This document shows, in pieces, positions 42,274 to 50,418 of a stretch of 64,000 nt of DNA. The notes under the pieces were generated by a model that was not told where the DNA came from, ran no database searches, and saw nothing but the letters and a program-made list of their open reading frames with translations. Numbering within the stretch: the first letter of the stretch is position 1; every line of letters starts with the position of its first letter. This DNA comes from Flavobacteriales bacterium (GTDB taxonomy: Bacteria; Bacteroidota; Bacteroidia; Flavobacteriales_F; PHOS-HE28), in assembly GCA_019912395.1 (NCBI GenBank), contig JAIOIH010000053.1, forward strand, positions 56,433 to 120,432. Reading direction: 5' to 3'. A program made the translations under genes and the position numbers.

Positions 42274-43368
42274 TCACGCGATCGTCCACACGTTCTCCCC
42301 GCGCAACAGCGCATCGAGATCGCCGTCGCCCTTCTTCTGCTTGGCCAAGGCCACCTGGGCGTTCATCTTTGCTTCGTGCGTGCTGCGCTCGTTCACGTAG
42401 AACACACCGAATGGTCGGGGCAACGCGTCCTTTTTCCGGGGATCGTCGAACAAGCGCACGAGGATGTCGGCCTTGAAGCTGTCGCGCTCATCGTGCACCC
42501 AGAGGTCATTGGCGGATGCTCCGCCATTCGAGAAGTCCACGGCTACGGGCGTCATGCCATCCAGCTTGATCCCTTTCGTGCCATTGGCGAAGAGCAGGGG
42601 TTTGCCGTGTTCCACGAAGACCGTGTTCAGGGGCTTGGTGGCTTTTTCGGTGAAGACCTCGAAGGCACCATCGTTGAAGACGTTGCAGTTCTGGTAGATC
42701 TCCAGCAGGCTGGTGCCGCGATGCGCGTCGGCGCGCTGCAGCATTTCGCGCAGGTGCTTGGGATCGCGGTCCATGCTGCGTGCGATGAAGGTGGCATCGG
42801 CACCCTTGCTCAAAGCGAGCGGGTTGAACGGGTGGTCCGTGCTGCCCATCGGTGAGCTGCGCGAAATGGCTCCTTCGGGCGATGAGGGCGAATACTGCCC
42901 CTTGGTGAGGCCGTAGATCTCGTTGTTGAAGAGCAGCACGTTGAGGTCCACGTTGCGACGCAATAAATGGATGAGGTGGTTGCCGCCGATGCTGAGCGAA
43001 TCGCCGTCGCCGGTGATGAGCCATACGCTGAGGTCGGGCTGCACGCTCCGCATGCCGCTCGCGATCGCCGGGGCACGACCGTGGATGCTGTGCATGCCGA
43101 ACGTATCGAGATAATAAGGGAAGCGCGAGGAGCAGCCGATGCCGCTGATGAAAACGATCTCCTCCTTGGGCCTTCCGTGCTGTGCGAGCACGCTCTCCAC
43201 CTGTTTCAGAATGGAATAATCCCCGCAGCCGGGGCACCAGCGCACTTGCTGGTCACTGCTGTACTTCTCGGCTGCGCTCGAAGTGACAGCACCGGCTGCG
43301 CTCGAAGTGACGGCACCGGCTGCACCCGAAGTGACAGTTACTCCTTTTGCTCGTTGCGACGCGCTCAT
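42274..43368 (-). CDS. korB: 2-oxoacid:ferredoxin oxidoreductase, beta subunit
   Basis: 364 residues. The TPP-binding beta subunit begins properly at ~residue 38 with DQQVRWCPGCGDYSIL; then GIGCSSRFPYYLDTFG, HGRAPAIASGM, TPP/Mg motif TGDGDSLSIGGNHLIHLLRRN, LLFNNEIYGLTKGQYSPSS, and ...GTSLLEIYQNCNVFNDGAF. With KorA it oxidatively decarboxylates a 2-oxoacid (2-oxoglutarate is most likely for this two-subunit type) to acyl-CoA, reducing ferredoxin. The first ~35 residues are unusual: they are encoded by three tandem 24-bp units (43270-43341) giving repeated AVTSSAAG-like octapeptides. The start at 43368 overlaps the korA stop (ATGA). A later start is possible but would lose that coupling. Confidence 0.92.
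   Translation of the reverse strand: MSASQRAKGVTVTSGAAGAVTSSAAGAVTSSAAEKYSSDQQVRWCPGCGDYSILKQVESVLAQHGRPKEEIVFISGIGCSSRFPYYLDTFGMHSIHGRAPAIASGMRSVQPDLSVWLITGDGDSLSIGGNHLIHLLRRNVDLNVLLFNNEIYGLTKGQYSPSSPEGAISRSSPMGSTDHPFNPLALSKGADATFIARSMDRDPKHLREMLQRADAHRGTSLLEIYQNCNVFNDGAFEVFTEKATKPLNTVFVEHGKPLLFANGTKGIKLDGMTPVAVDFSNGGASANDLWVHDERDSFKADILVRLFDDPRKKDALPRPFGVFYVNERSTHEAKMNAQVALAKQKKGDGDLDALLRGENVWTIA
43270..43341 (-). repeat. Three in-frame 24-bp tandem repeats in korB
   Basis: Units at 43270-43293, 43294-43317 and 43318-43341. The first two differ by one base; the third is more diverged. Each encodes eight residues rich in A, S, T and G at the korB N-terminus. Because the unit is a multiple of three, copy changes keep the frame. 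Confidence 0.85.
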
Positions 43369-45263
43369 TTATTCAACAGGTTTAACGCGCCAACACGGAT
43401 CTCATCGGCCGTGAAGGGCATGCCTTGGACCTTGTTCAGCCCGTGCGCGTCCACGAGAAATTCCGCACGCAGCAACTGGCGCAATTGGCCGCTGTTCATC
43501 TCGGGCACCAGCACGTTGGCATAGCGCTTCAACAATCCGCGCAAGCCTTTGTTGAAGGGGAACATATGGCGCAATTGAACATGTGCCACGCTGTGGCCTT
43601 CCTTCTGCAGTTCCGCCACCGCCGTACGGATGGCACCATAGGTGGACCCCCAGCCGACGATCAGCAGGTCACCACTTTCGGGGCCGCTGTCCAAGCGGAT
43701 CGGGCGATAGGTGTCCGCAATGCGCTGCACCTTGTCGGCGCGCAGTTGCACCATCAGTTGGTGGTTCTGCGGATCATAACTGATGTTACCGGTCTTGTCT
43801 TCCTTCTCGATGCCGCCGATGCGGTGCTGAAGGCCTTTCATGCCGGGGACGGCCCATGGGCGCACTCCGCGCTCGTCGCGGTCGTAGGGTAGAAATGGCT
43901 CAAGCCCGCTCAACGGTTCCCCATTGGCTTCCATGGTTTCGCGCGGCTTGGCGAATGGCGGCGTGATCGGACGCAGGTCCTTCGCCTCCGGAAAGCGCCA
44001 CGGCTCCGCGCCATTGGCGATGTAGCCGTCGCTCAGAAGTATCACTGGGGTCATGTGTTCCACGGCGAGCTTCACCGCCTCATAGACCATCTCGAAGCAA
44101 TCCGTAGGGCTGCTCGCGGCAAGCACGGGGATCGGTGCTTCCCCATTGCGACCGAAGATCGCCTGCCAGAGATCGGCCTGTTCGGTTTTCGTCGGTAGAC
44201 CAGTGCTGGGACCACCGCGTTGCACGTTCACCACCACTAAAGGGAGTTCCAACATGAACGCCAAGCCAAGTGCTTCGCCTTTCAACGCGATACCGGGTCC
44301 GCTACTGGCCGTAACGCCGAGCGCTCCCCCGTAGCTCGCACCGATGGCCGAGCAGATCGCGGCGATCTCGTCCTCTGCCTGGAAGGTCCTCACGCCAAAA
44401 TGCTTGTTGCGCGAAAGCTCGTGCAGGATCTCGCTGGCCGGTGTAATGGGATAGCTGCCGTAGAAAAGCTCCAACCCGGCCTTCTGTGCGGCAGCCACCA
44501 GGCCGATGGCGATCCCTTGGTTGCCGGTGATGTTCCTGTAGTTGCCCTTGGGCATCGGTGCGGGCTTCACCTCGTAGCGCGTGGTGAAGGTCTCGCTGGT
44601 ATCCCCATAGTTGTACCCGGCCTGAAGCACCTTCAGGTTCGCTTCCAACAGCTCCGGCTTGCTCTTGAACTTTGCTTCCAGGAACTTCTTCGTGCGTTCC
44701 AACGAACGACTGTACATCCAGTTGATGAAACCCAGCACGAACATGTTCTTGCTGCGGTCCTTCTCCTTCATGCCGAGGGTGGTGTCCTCCAGTGCGTTGC
44801 GCGTCAGCTTCGTCACATCCACCGTGTGCAGCACATAATTGTCCAGCGAGCCGTCCGTCAGCGGGTTCTCCATGTCGGGATATCCCGCCAGTCGCAGGTT
44901 CTTGCTATCGAATCCGTCGTTGTTGGCGATGATGATGCCGCCATGCTTCAGTTTTCCGATATTGGCCTTCAGCGCTGCCGAGTTCATCACCACCAGCACG
45001 TCGCAGACATCGCCGGGGGTGAAGACGTCCACACTGCCGAAGTGCAGCTGGTAGCCGCTGACACCAGCCAAGGTCCCTTGCGGAGCGCGGATCTCCGCCG
45101 GGTAGTTCGGGAAAGTGCTCACATCGTTGCCGAAGAGCGCATTGGATTCGGTGAACTGGCTTCCAGTGAGCTGGATGCCATCGCCACTGTCCCCAGCGAA
45201 AAGGATCACCACTTTTTCGCGGGCTTCCACCGTTTTCGGGTGGGGCGTTGGTATCGTGTCCAT
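43365..45263 (-). CDS. korA: 2-oxoacid:ferredoxin oxidoreductase, fused gamma-alpha subunit
   Basis: 632 residues. The gamma domain (~15-200) has VVILFAGDSGDGIQLTGSQF, PAEIRAPQGTLAGVSGYQLHFGS and VVMNSAALKANIGKLKHGG. The alpha domain follows: NQGIAIGLVAAAQKAGLELFYGSYPITPASEILHEL, FQAEDEIAAICSAIGASYGGALGVTASSGPGIALKGEALGLA, ELPLVVVNVQRGGPSTGLPTKTEQADLWQA, and C-terminal GWGSTYGAIRTAVAELQ. This fused form pairs with a KorB beta subunit. A TATCTTTA -7-like box lies at 45273-45280. No separate ferredoxin-type delta subunit is seen nearby. Confidence 0.95.
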   Translation of the reverse strand: MDTIPTPHPKTVEAREKVVILFAGDSGDGIQLTGSQFTESNALFGNDVSTFPNYPAEIRAPQGTLAGVSGYQLHFGSVDVFTPGDVCDVLVVMNSAALKANIGKLKHGGIIIANNDGFDSKNLRLAGYPDMENPLTDGSLDNYVLHTVDVTKLTRNALEDTTLGMKEKDRSKNMFVLGFINWMYSRSLERTKKFLEAKFKSKPELLEANLKVLQAGYNYGDTSETFTTRYEVKPAPMPKGNYRNITGNQGIAIGLVAAAQKAGLELFYGSYPITPASEILHELSRNKHFGVRTFQAEDEIAAICSAIGASYGGALGVTASSGPGIALKGEALGLAFMLELPLVVVNVQRGGPSTGLPTKTEQADLWQAIFGRNGEAPIPVLAASSPTDCFEMVYEAVKLAVEHMTPVILLSDGYIANGAEPWRFPEAKDLRPITPPFAKPRETMEANGEPLSGLEPFLPYDRDERGVRPWAVPGMKGLQHRIGGIEKEDKTGNISYDPQNHQLMVQLRADKVQRIADTYRPIRLDSGPESGDLLIVGWGSTYGAIRTAVAELQKEGHSVAHVQLRHMFPFNKGLRGLLKRYANVLVPEMNSGQLRQLLRAEFLVDAHGLNKVQGMPFTADEIRVGALNLLNK

Positions 45264-45272
45264 ATTGGAGTG

Positions 45273-45280
45273 TAAAGATA
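45273..45280 (-). promoter_or_regulatory. Promoter -7-like box TATCTTTA of korAB
   Basis: Minus strand; matches TAnnTTTG except for the last base. It ends 9 bases before the korA ATG, implying a leader of only about 5 nt. Confidence 0.35.
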
Positions 45281-45421
45281 CGGGGCGAAGGGAGCTTGAA
45301 TCTGACCTATGTCAGTCATTTGGAGTGTGTCCCTGTACCCTGCTGATCGGAGCCTTTTACCATTGTGGGATGCGACCGACCCCATCGTCCGCTTACTTTG
45401 CCGCCACCACTGGGACCGCAA

Positions 45422-46255
45422 ATGAACAAGAACTACGCCCTCCGTCCGCTCATCGGCCTCCTCATAGTGCTGGCCACCTCCTGCCACCCTGTTTCCAGAA
45501 CGGTAAGTCCACCGGTCGCGGCGGCTCCGGCAGTTCCGGATGTCATCGGGCAGCTCTCGCAACAGAACGTGGACGGGGTGATCTACCAAAATTCATCCGC
45601 GGAGGTCCACCGCCTCTATCAACAAGGTTATGAGCTGGCGCGGATCCGACTTGACGCGAACCTGGAGCGTCCGCACACACTTCCCCCGGCCGTGATCGTG
45701 GACATCGATGAGACCGTGCTGGACAACAGCCCGAGCAATGCGGAGGATGCCGCGAACGGTCGCACATTCTCTCCCGCCGAATGGAAGAAATGGACGGCAT
45801 TGGCCAAGGCGAAGGCACTGCCCGGTGCCGTGGATTTCCTGAACTACGCCGTTAGCCGGGGCTGTGCCATCTTCTACATCTCGAACCGGGAGATGGATGA
45901 GAAGGATGCCACTGTTCGCAACCTGGCCTCCGAGGGATTCCCCATGGCCGATGCCGCACACGTGATGCCCATGGGCGACACGAGCGACAAGACGGAGCGA
46001 CGTGCCGAGGTGGCGAAGAAGCATTACATCGCTCTCCTGGTGGGGGACCAACTGACCGATTTCGACCAGAGCCTGAAGGACCGGTCTGATCAATTCGGGA
46101 AGGCCCGCGTGGATGCGATGCGCGACACGTTGGACCGTTACTTCATCATGCTGCCCAATGCGATGTACGGGGCTTGGCTCAACGCCGTAAGCGGTAGCCC
46201 GGACTCGGTGAAGCTCGGCAACAAGGAGCGCTTCCTGAACGAGCACGGCTACTGA
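45422..46255 (+). CDS. Class B/C acid phosphatase lipoprotein, e(P4) family
   Basis: 277 residues from the ATG at 45422; a -7-like TTACTTTG lies at 45393-45400. Lipobox LATSC (Cys21) marks a lipoprotein. HAD-type catalytic motif VDIDETVLDNSP with D94 and D96, then WTALAKAKALPGAVDFLNYA, FYISNR (motif II), KTERR (motif III) and LLVGDQLTDF (motif IV). Such enzymes dephosphorylate nucleotides or other phosphomonoesters in the periplasm or at the surface; Haemophilus e(P4) acts on NMN. First of a coupled trio with dtd and a MazG-like gene. Confidence 0.92.
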   Translation: MNKNYALRPLIGLLIVLATSCHPVSRTVSPPVAAAPAVPDVIGQLSQQNVDGVIYQNSSAEVHRLYQQGYELARIRLDANLERPHTLPPAVIVDIDETVLDNSPSNAEDAANGRTFSPAEWKKWTALAKAKALPGAVDFLNYAVSRGCAIFYISNREMDEKDATVRNLASEGFPMADAAHVMPMGDTSDKTERRAEVAKKHYIALLVGDQLTDFDQSLKDRSDQFGKARVDAMRDTLDRYFIMLPNAMYGAWLNAVSGSPDSVKLGNKERFLNEHGY

Positions 46256-46707
46256 TGCGGGCCGTGGTACAGCGGGTGTCCCAGGCCTCCGTTCACATCG
46301 GCGGCAACGAGACCGCACGGATCGGCAAGGGCCTCCTGGTGCTGCTCGGCATCGAAACGGGTGACGCGCCGGAGGAGTTGGAGTGGACCTGCGGGAAAGT
46401 GGCGCGCATGCGGCTTTTTCCCGATGCTGAAGGGGTGATGAACCTCGACATCAACGAGGCGAAGGGTGAGGTGCTCCTGGTGAGCCAGTTCACCCTGCAG
46501 GCCAGCACACGGAAGGGAAACCGCCCCAGCTACATCCGCGCAGCCCGGCCAGAGGAAGCCATACCGCTCTACCTCCGGGCGAAGCAATTGTTCAGCGTAA
46601 TGATACAAGGCCGCGTGAAGACCGGCGAGTTCGGCGAGGACATGCAGGTGGCACTGGTGAACGACGGGCCGGTAACCATCGTGATCGACAGCCGACTGAA
46701 GGAATGA
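46255..46707 (+). CDS. dtd: D-aminoacyl-tRNA deacylase
   Basis: 150 residues; its ATG shares a base with the previous stop (TGATG). Family motifs: MRAVVQRVSQASVHIGG, GLLVLLGIETGD, VARMRLFPDAEGVMNLDI, VLLVSQFTLQAST (the SQfTL catalytic motif), KGNRPSYIRAA and the cis-GP region MQVALVNDGPVTIVID. It removes D-amino acids or glycine mischarged on tRNA. The next gene overlaps it by ATGA. Confidence 0.97.
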   Translation: MRAVVQRVSQASVHIGGNETARIGKGLLVLLGIETGDAPEELEWTCGKVARMRLFPDAEGVMNLDINEAKGEVLLVSQFTLQASTRKGNRPSYIRAARPEEAIPLYLRAKQLFSVMIQGRVKTGEFGEDMQVALVNDGPVTIVIDSRLKE

Positions 46708-47057
46708 ACACCATGGAAAACAGCAAGTCCGGAGAGATCACGAACCTGCAACGCGAGGTGGATGAATGGATCTCGCGGGTCGGGGTGCGCTACTTCAACG
46801 AGCTTACCAACATGGCCATCCTCAGTGAGGAGGTGGGCGAAGTGGCCCGCATCATGGCGCGGCGATTTGGTGAGCAGAGCGAAAAGCAGAGCGACAAGGC
46901 GAAAGACCTCGGCGAGGAACTGGCGGATGTGATGTTCGTGGTGCTATGCTTGGCGAACCAGACCGGAACGGACCTGGAGGGGGCTTGGCGGAACAAGATG
47001 GAGGAGCGTACGGAACGGGATGCCGAGCGGCACCGAACGAACCCGAGATTGAAGTAG
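46704..47057 (+). CDS. MazG-like nucleotide pyrophosphohydrolase
   Basis: 117 residues. The all-alpha NTP-pyrophosphatase motifs are LSEEVGEVARIMAR and LGEELADVMFVVLCLAN, giving the EExxE...ExxD metal-binding set. It probably hydrolyses an NTP or dNTP to the monophosphate (house-cleaning). The start at 46704 overlaps dtd by ATGA; a second ATG at 46713 is possible. Its stop is only 4 bases from the stop of the convergent waaA gene, with no terminator between. Confidence 0.88.
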   Translation: MNTMENSKSGEITNLQREVDEWISRVGVRYFNELTNMAILSEEVGEVARIMARRFGEQSEKQSDKAKDLGEELADVMFVVLCLANQTGTDLEGAWRNKMEERTERDAERHRTNPRLK

Positions 47058-47061
47058 ACGC

Positions 47062-48327
47062 TCAGAGCGCCTCAAGCACCTTGGCAAGCATGCGGAGGGT
47101 CGCCCCGGTGCGCTCCCGCACATAGCGCAAGGCCGAAGCGGATGCGTTACCCCGTTCCGTCGGATCGTTGATCCAGCTGTCCAGTGCGGCCTTCAGGTCC
47201 TCTACGGTCTCCACTTCCACCCCGGCACCGGCCTCGATCAAGCCCCGCGCCTCCGGAAATTTCTCATGATCCGGCCCAAAGATCACCGGCACTCCCCAAG
47301 CCGCAGCTTCCAGCAAGCTGTGGATGCCATCGGTGAAGCCGCCGCCCACATACGCGATGCTGCCATATCGATAAAGCCTTGCCAACAGGCCCATGCGGTC
47401 CACCAGCAGGGTGCCGTGCTGCTCCTTTCCCAGCGTGCCGGCCACATTTCCGGCCGGGCTTTGCTCCAGTTCACTCCAGCGGGCCAAGGGCTTGGGAAAC
47501 CGTTGCTCGATCGCTGCCAGCTGGGTTTCCAGCAATTCATGCGGTACCACAATGCACTTGGGTGCGGCAGCTTCCATGCCGCTCAACGCCTCGGCCAACA
47601 GCTTTTCATCGGCTGGCCAGGTGCTTCCGCAGATCAGCACGGGGCCTTTGCCCGCGAACGCTTTTGCGAGTGCCAGCTCCTCCCCTTGCGCAACGATCTG
47701 AGCGACACGATCGAAACGGGTATCACCGCCGACAGTAACATGGTTCAGGCCGAGGCCGATGAGCAGGTCAAGCGAGTGCTCGTTCTGCGTGAAGATGTGC
47801 GAAAAGAAGGAGAGCATCTTCCGCCATGCGCCCCCGTACCAGCGGAAGAAGGGCTGGTCCTTGCGGAAGAGGCCCGACACCAGGAACGTGGGAACACCAT
47901 TGCGCCGGAGCGCCCTTAGGTGATGAAACCAGAACTCGTACTTCACGAAGATCGCGGCCTTGGGGTTCAGGAGCCGCTGCAACCGTTGCGCATTGCGCCT
48001 GTTGTCGGGAGGCAGGTATTCCACGAGTGTGGCCAGCGGATAGTCCTTCCTCGCCTCATGGCCGCTGGGGCTGAAAAAGGTGAGCAGTACAGGAAGTTCC
48101 GGACGTTCCCTTTTGATCGCCTCCAGCACCGGCCTGCCTTGCTCGAACTCGCCAACACTGGCACAATGCATCCACAGGCAGCCCTGCAGTTCCGGAGCGG
48201 CCCGCTCCAGGCGCTCCCACAGGCCCTCGCGCCCCTTCACCCAAGCCGCAGCCTTCGGTTTCCAAAGGGCAGCAAAACGGACCGCCGTGTGGTACGCCCC
48301 GGTGCCCAGGTCGTAGAGGAACTGCAT
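47062..48327 (-). CDS. waaA: 3-deoxy-D-manno-octulosonic acid (Kdo) transferase
   Basis: 421 residues from the ATG at 48327, which shares a base with the stop of the upstream barrel gene. The N-terminal half has a membrane-near segment, WMHCASVGEFEQGRPVLEAI, LTFFSPSGHEARKDYP, YLPPDNRRNAQRLQRLLNPKAAIFVKYEFWFHHL and VSGLFRKDQPFFRW. The C-terminal half has GSTWPADEKLL, IVVPHELLE, AYVGGGFTDGIHSLLEAAAWGVPVIFGPDHEKFPEA. It transfers Kdo from CMP-Kdo to lipid A precursor, so the cell makes Kdo-containing lipid A. Confidence 0.95.
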   Translation of the reverse strand: MQFLYDLGTGAYHTAVRFAALWKPKAAAWVKGREGLWERLERAAPELQGCLWMHCASVGEFEQGRPVLEAIKRERPELPVLLTFFSPSGHEARKDYPLATLVEYLPPDNRRNAQRLQRLLNPKAAIFVKYEFWFHHLRALRRNGVPTFLVSGLFRKDQPFFRWYGGAWRKMLSFFSHIFTQNEHSLDLLIGLGLNHVTVGGDTRFDRVAQIVAQGEELALAKAFAGKGPVLICGSTWPADEKLLAEALSGMEAAAPKCIVVPHELLETQLAAIEQRFPKPLARWSELEQSPAGNVAGTLGKEQHGTLLVDRMGLLARLYRYGSIAYVGGGFTDGIHSLLEAAAWGVPVIFGPDHEKFPEARGLIEAGAGVEVETVEDLKAALDSWINDPTERGNASASALRYVRERTGATLRMLAKVLEAL

Positions 48328-49085
48328 CAGCGGTAGTACTGTCGGTCGTCGCGGGCCTTGTAGATCGGCAGCGTCCAACCGAATCGCAGCCCGTTCAGCC
48401 CATCGTGGTGCGTGTCCGTGTCGCTCTTTCCCGTGTCGAAGTTGTACGGCCGCAAGGACTCCGTGAAGCCGATGTTCACCTCAAAACCCACCATGAAATT
48501 GATGTACCGGTTATTGCTGAAATGCTGGTAACCGGCAAAGAACATTGCCATGGGACCGGCCGCCAAGCGATCGTATCCTTTCAGATATTCATCCTCCAAC
48601 GCAGGCACAAAATCGTTCTGGCTTTGGATGAGCAGCTTGTGCCGCATATAGCCCCCACCCAGTTTCAGTAGGATCCCACTGTTGGGATTGGGGCCTGCAA
48701 CAGGGATCACCTTGCCGGCAAAGGCCAGCACCGTATAACCCCGTTCGAACAGCAGGATCTTGGCCGGGTCCCCATCCTGGTTCACGATCACCCCGTTGGA
48801 CGTGGTCATCTGGCGCAAGATGCTCCGGTCATTCACCTTATTGCCGAAAATGAACGACCCCTCCAGCCCGACCAAATAATTGCTCTTGAACTTCACCGAG
48901 GCGCTGAGCCCCAAGTTATTGTTCGCGCCGAACTGCTCTCCAAGGTCGCCATTCGGAAGCTGATAGGCATAACTGAGCGTGATGGGCACGATGGTGATGG
49001 ACGTATCCTGAATGCCGCTCTGCGCGTAGGAGCGCGCTGACCAAAGGACCGCCACGGCGGTCAGGAACAATGAAAGCGATCTCAT
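48327..49085 (-). CDS. Outer membrane beta-barrel protein, unknown function
   Basis: 252 residues with a signal peptide (1-21, ...SARSYAQ). The mature part consists of alternating strands (TIVPITLSYAYQLPNGDLGE, NLGLSASVKFKSNYLVGLEGSFIFG, GILLKLGGGYMRHKLLIQ, NFMVGFEVNIGFTESLRPYN, FGWTLPIYK), which suggests a small outer membrane barrel. It does not match a named family that I recognise. It is translationally coupled to waaA, hinting at a link with lipopolysaccharide or envelope assembly (inference). Its -7 box TAACTTCG is 8 bases upstream. Confidence 0.75.
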   Translation of the reverse strand: MRSLSLFLTAVAVLWSARSYAQSGIQDTSITIVPITLSYAYQLPNGDLGEQFGANNNLGLSASVKFKSNYLVGLEGSFIFGNKVNDRSILRQMTTSNGVIVNQDGDPAKILLFERGYTVLAFAGKVIPVAGPNPNSGILLKLGGGYMRHKLLIQSQNDFVPALEDEYLKGYDRLAAGPMAMFFAGYQHFSNNRYINFMVGFEVNIGFTESLRPYNFDTGKSDTDTHHDGLNGLRFGWTLPIYKARDDRQYYR

Positions 49086-49092
49086 GCGGAGG

Positions 49093-49100
49093 CGAAGTTA
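49093..49100 (-). promoter_or_regulatory. Promoter -7 box TAACTTCG next to the start codon
   Basis: Minus strand, TAnnTTYG match ending 7 bases before the ATG at 49085; predicted leader only a few bases. Confidence 0.5.
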
Positions 49101-49154
49101 GCCGTGCCGGCGCCGTTCGAAAATTACGGGCCGTTGCACTTGTCGCCACAACGG

Positions 49155-49189
49155 TACCTTCGATCAGGACCGACCGCACATTACCTTCG
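49155..49189 (+). promoter_or_regulatory. Two tandem TACCTTCG -7 boxes before the nucleotide-sugar operon
   Basis: Identical TACCTTCG at 49155-49162 and 49182-49189, 27 bases apart, upstream of the ATG at 49238. They may be two promoters or one promoter plus a duplicated sequence. Confidence 0.45.
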
Positions 49190-49237
49190 CCCCTTGCCCC
49201 GCCGGGAACCAAGCGGCCACACGCCACTAAAAACTCC

Positions 49238-50362
49238 ATGAAGCCCATCCAAATGGTCGATCTGTTCGGCCAGTACGAGAAGATCAAATCCGAGGTGGAC
49301 GCTGCCTTGCTGGAGGTTCTCACCAGCACCGCGTTCATCAATGGTCCGGAGGTAAAGGCGTTCGAAAAGGAGTTGGCAGCTTATCTCGGGGTGAAGCATG
49401 TGATCGCGTGCGGCAACGGTACCGATGCCTTGCAAGTGGCGATGATGGCCTTGGGATTGAAGCCGGGCGACGAGGTGATCACCGCCTCCTTCACCTTCGT
49501 GGCCACCGTGGAAGTGTTGGCCCTGCTCGGCCTCGTGCCGGTCTTTGCCGATGTGCTGCCGGGAACCTTCAACCTGGACCCCGCCGATGTGGCCCGCAAA
49601 GTGACCCCGCGCACCAAGGCCATTGTGCCGGTACACCTTTTTGGGCAATCCGCGGACATGGACGCCATGCTGGCCATCGCCCGGGAATATGACCTGCGCG
49701 TGGTGGAGGATGCCTGCCAGTCCATCGGCGCGGACCACGGTGGCGCGAACGGAAAGCGCAAGTCCGGAACGATCGGTGATATCGGCGTAACGAGCTTCTT
49801 CCCCAGCAAGAATCTGGGCTGCTACGGCGACGGCGGCGCGCTCTTCACCAACGACGATGAACTCGCCCACCGGGTCCGCCGCGTGTGCAATCATGGGAGT
49901 GACCAGCGCTACTACCATGAGGTGGTGGGTGTGAACAGCCGATTGGACTCGATGCAGGCTGCCGTGCTGCGCATCAAGCTGCGCCATCTGAACGACTATG
50001 CCAAGGCCCGCAACACTGCTGCAGCCGCCTACGACACGGCTTTCCAAGGCATTGATGGCCTGTCCGTGCCGGAACGCAGCCCCTTCAGCAGCCATGTGTT
50101 CCACCAGTACACGCTTCGGGTCGCCAACGGCCGACGGGATGCCCTCCGGAAACACCTGGAAGCTGCGGATATTCCGGCCATGGTCTACTATCCGGTACCC
50201 TGCCATCTGCAGAACGCGTACAAGAGCGATCGCTTCCCCGAGGGTTCGCTCCCCGTAACGGAAACGCTGATCCATGAAGTGATCTCGCTTCCCATGAGCA
50301 CCGAGCTCGACCAACAACAACTCACTCATATCACCGCTACGGTGAAGAGCTTCTTCAGTTAA
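49238..50362 (+). CDS. wbpE: DegT/DnrJ/EryC1/StrS aminotransferase, WbpE/WlbC type
   Basis: 374 residues from the ATG at 49238. It starts IQMVDLFGQYEKIKSEVDAA, very like WbpE. PLP-binding features: CGNGTDALQVAMMAL, VVEDACQSIGA and the Schiff-base lysine K191 in FFPSKNLGCYGDGGAL. WbpE-type enzymes aminate UDP-2-acetamido-3-keto-glucuronate to the 3-amino sugar. The other enzymes of that path (WbpD, WbpB, WbpA homologues) lie at 53075-55966, separated by ugd and uxs, so the assignment is supported by context. A different sugar aminotransferase remains possible. Confidence 0.85.
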   Translation: MKPIQMVDLFGQYEKIKSEVDAALLEVLTSTAFINGPEVKAFEKELAAYLGVKHVIACGNGTDALQVAMMALGLKPGDEVITASFTFVATVEVLALLGLVPVFADVLPGTFNLDPADVARKVTPRTKAIVPVHLFGQSADMDAMLAIAREYDLRVVEDACQSIGADHGGANGKRKSGTIGDIGVTSFFPSKNLGCYGDGGALFTNDDELAHRVRRVCNHGSDQRYYHEVVGVNSRLDSMQAAVLRIKLRHLNDYAKARNTAAAAYDTAFQGIDGLSVPERSPFSSHVFHQYTLRVANGRRDALRKHLEAADIPAMVYYPVPCHLQNAYKSDRFPEGSLPVTETLIHEVISLPMSTELDQQQLTHITATVKSFFS

Positions 50363-50418
50363 AGTAACGGCCTTACGGGTGGCCGCGACCGGAGAGGCGC
50401 GAGACCTGTACAACGAAC

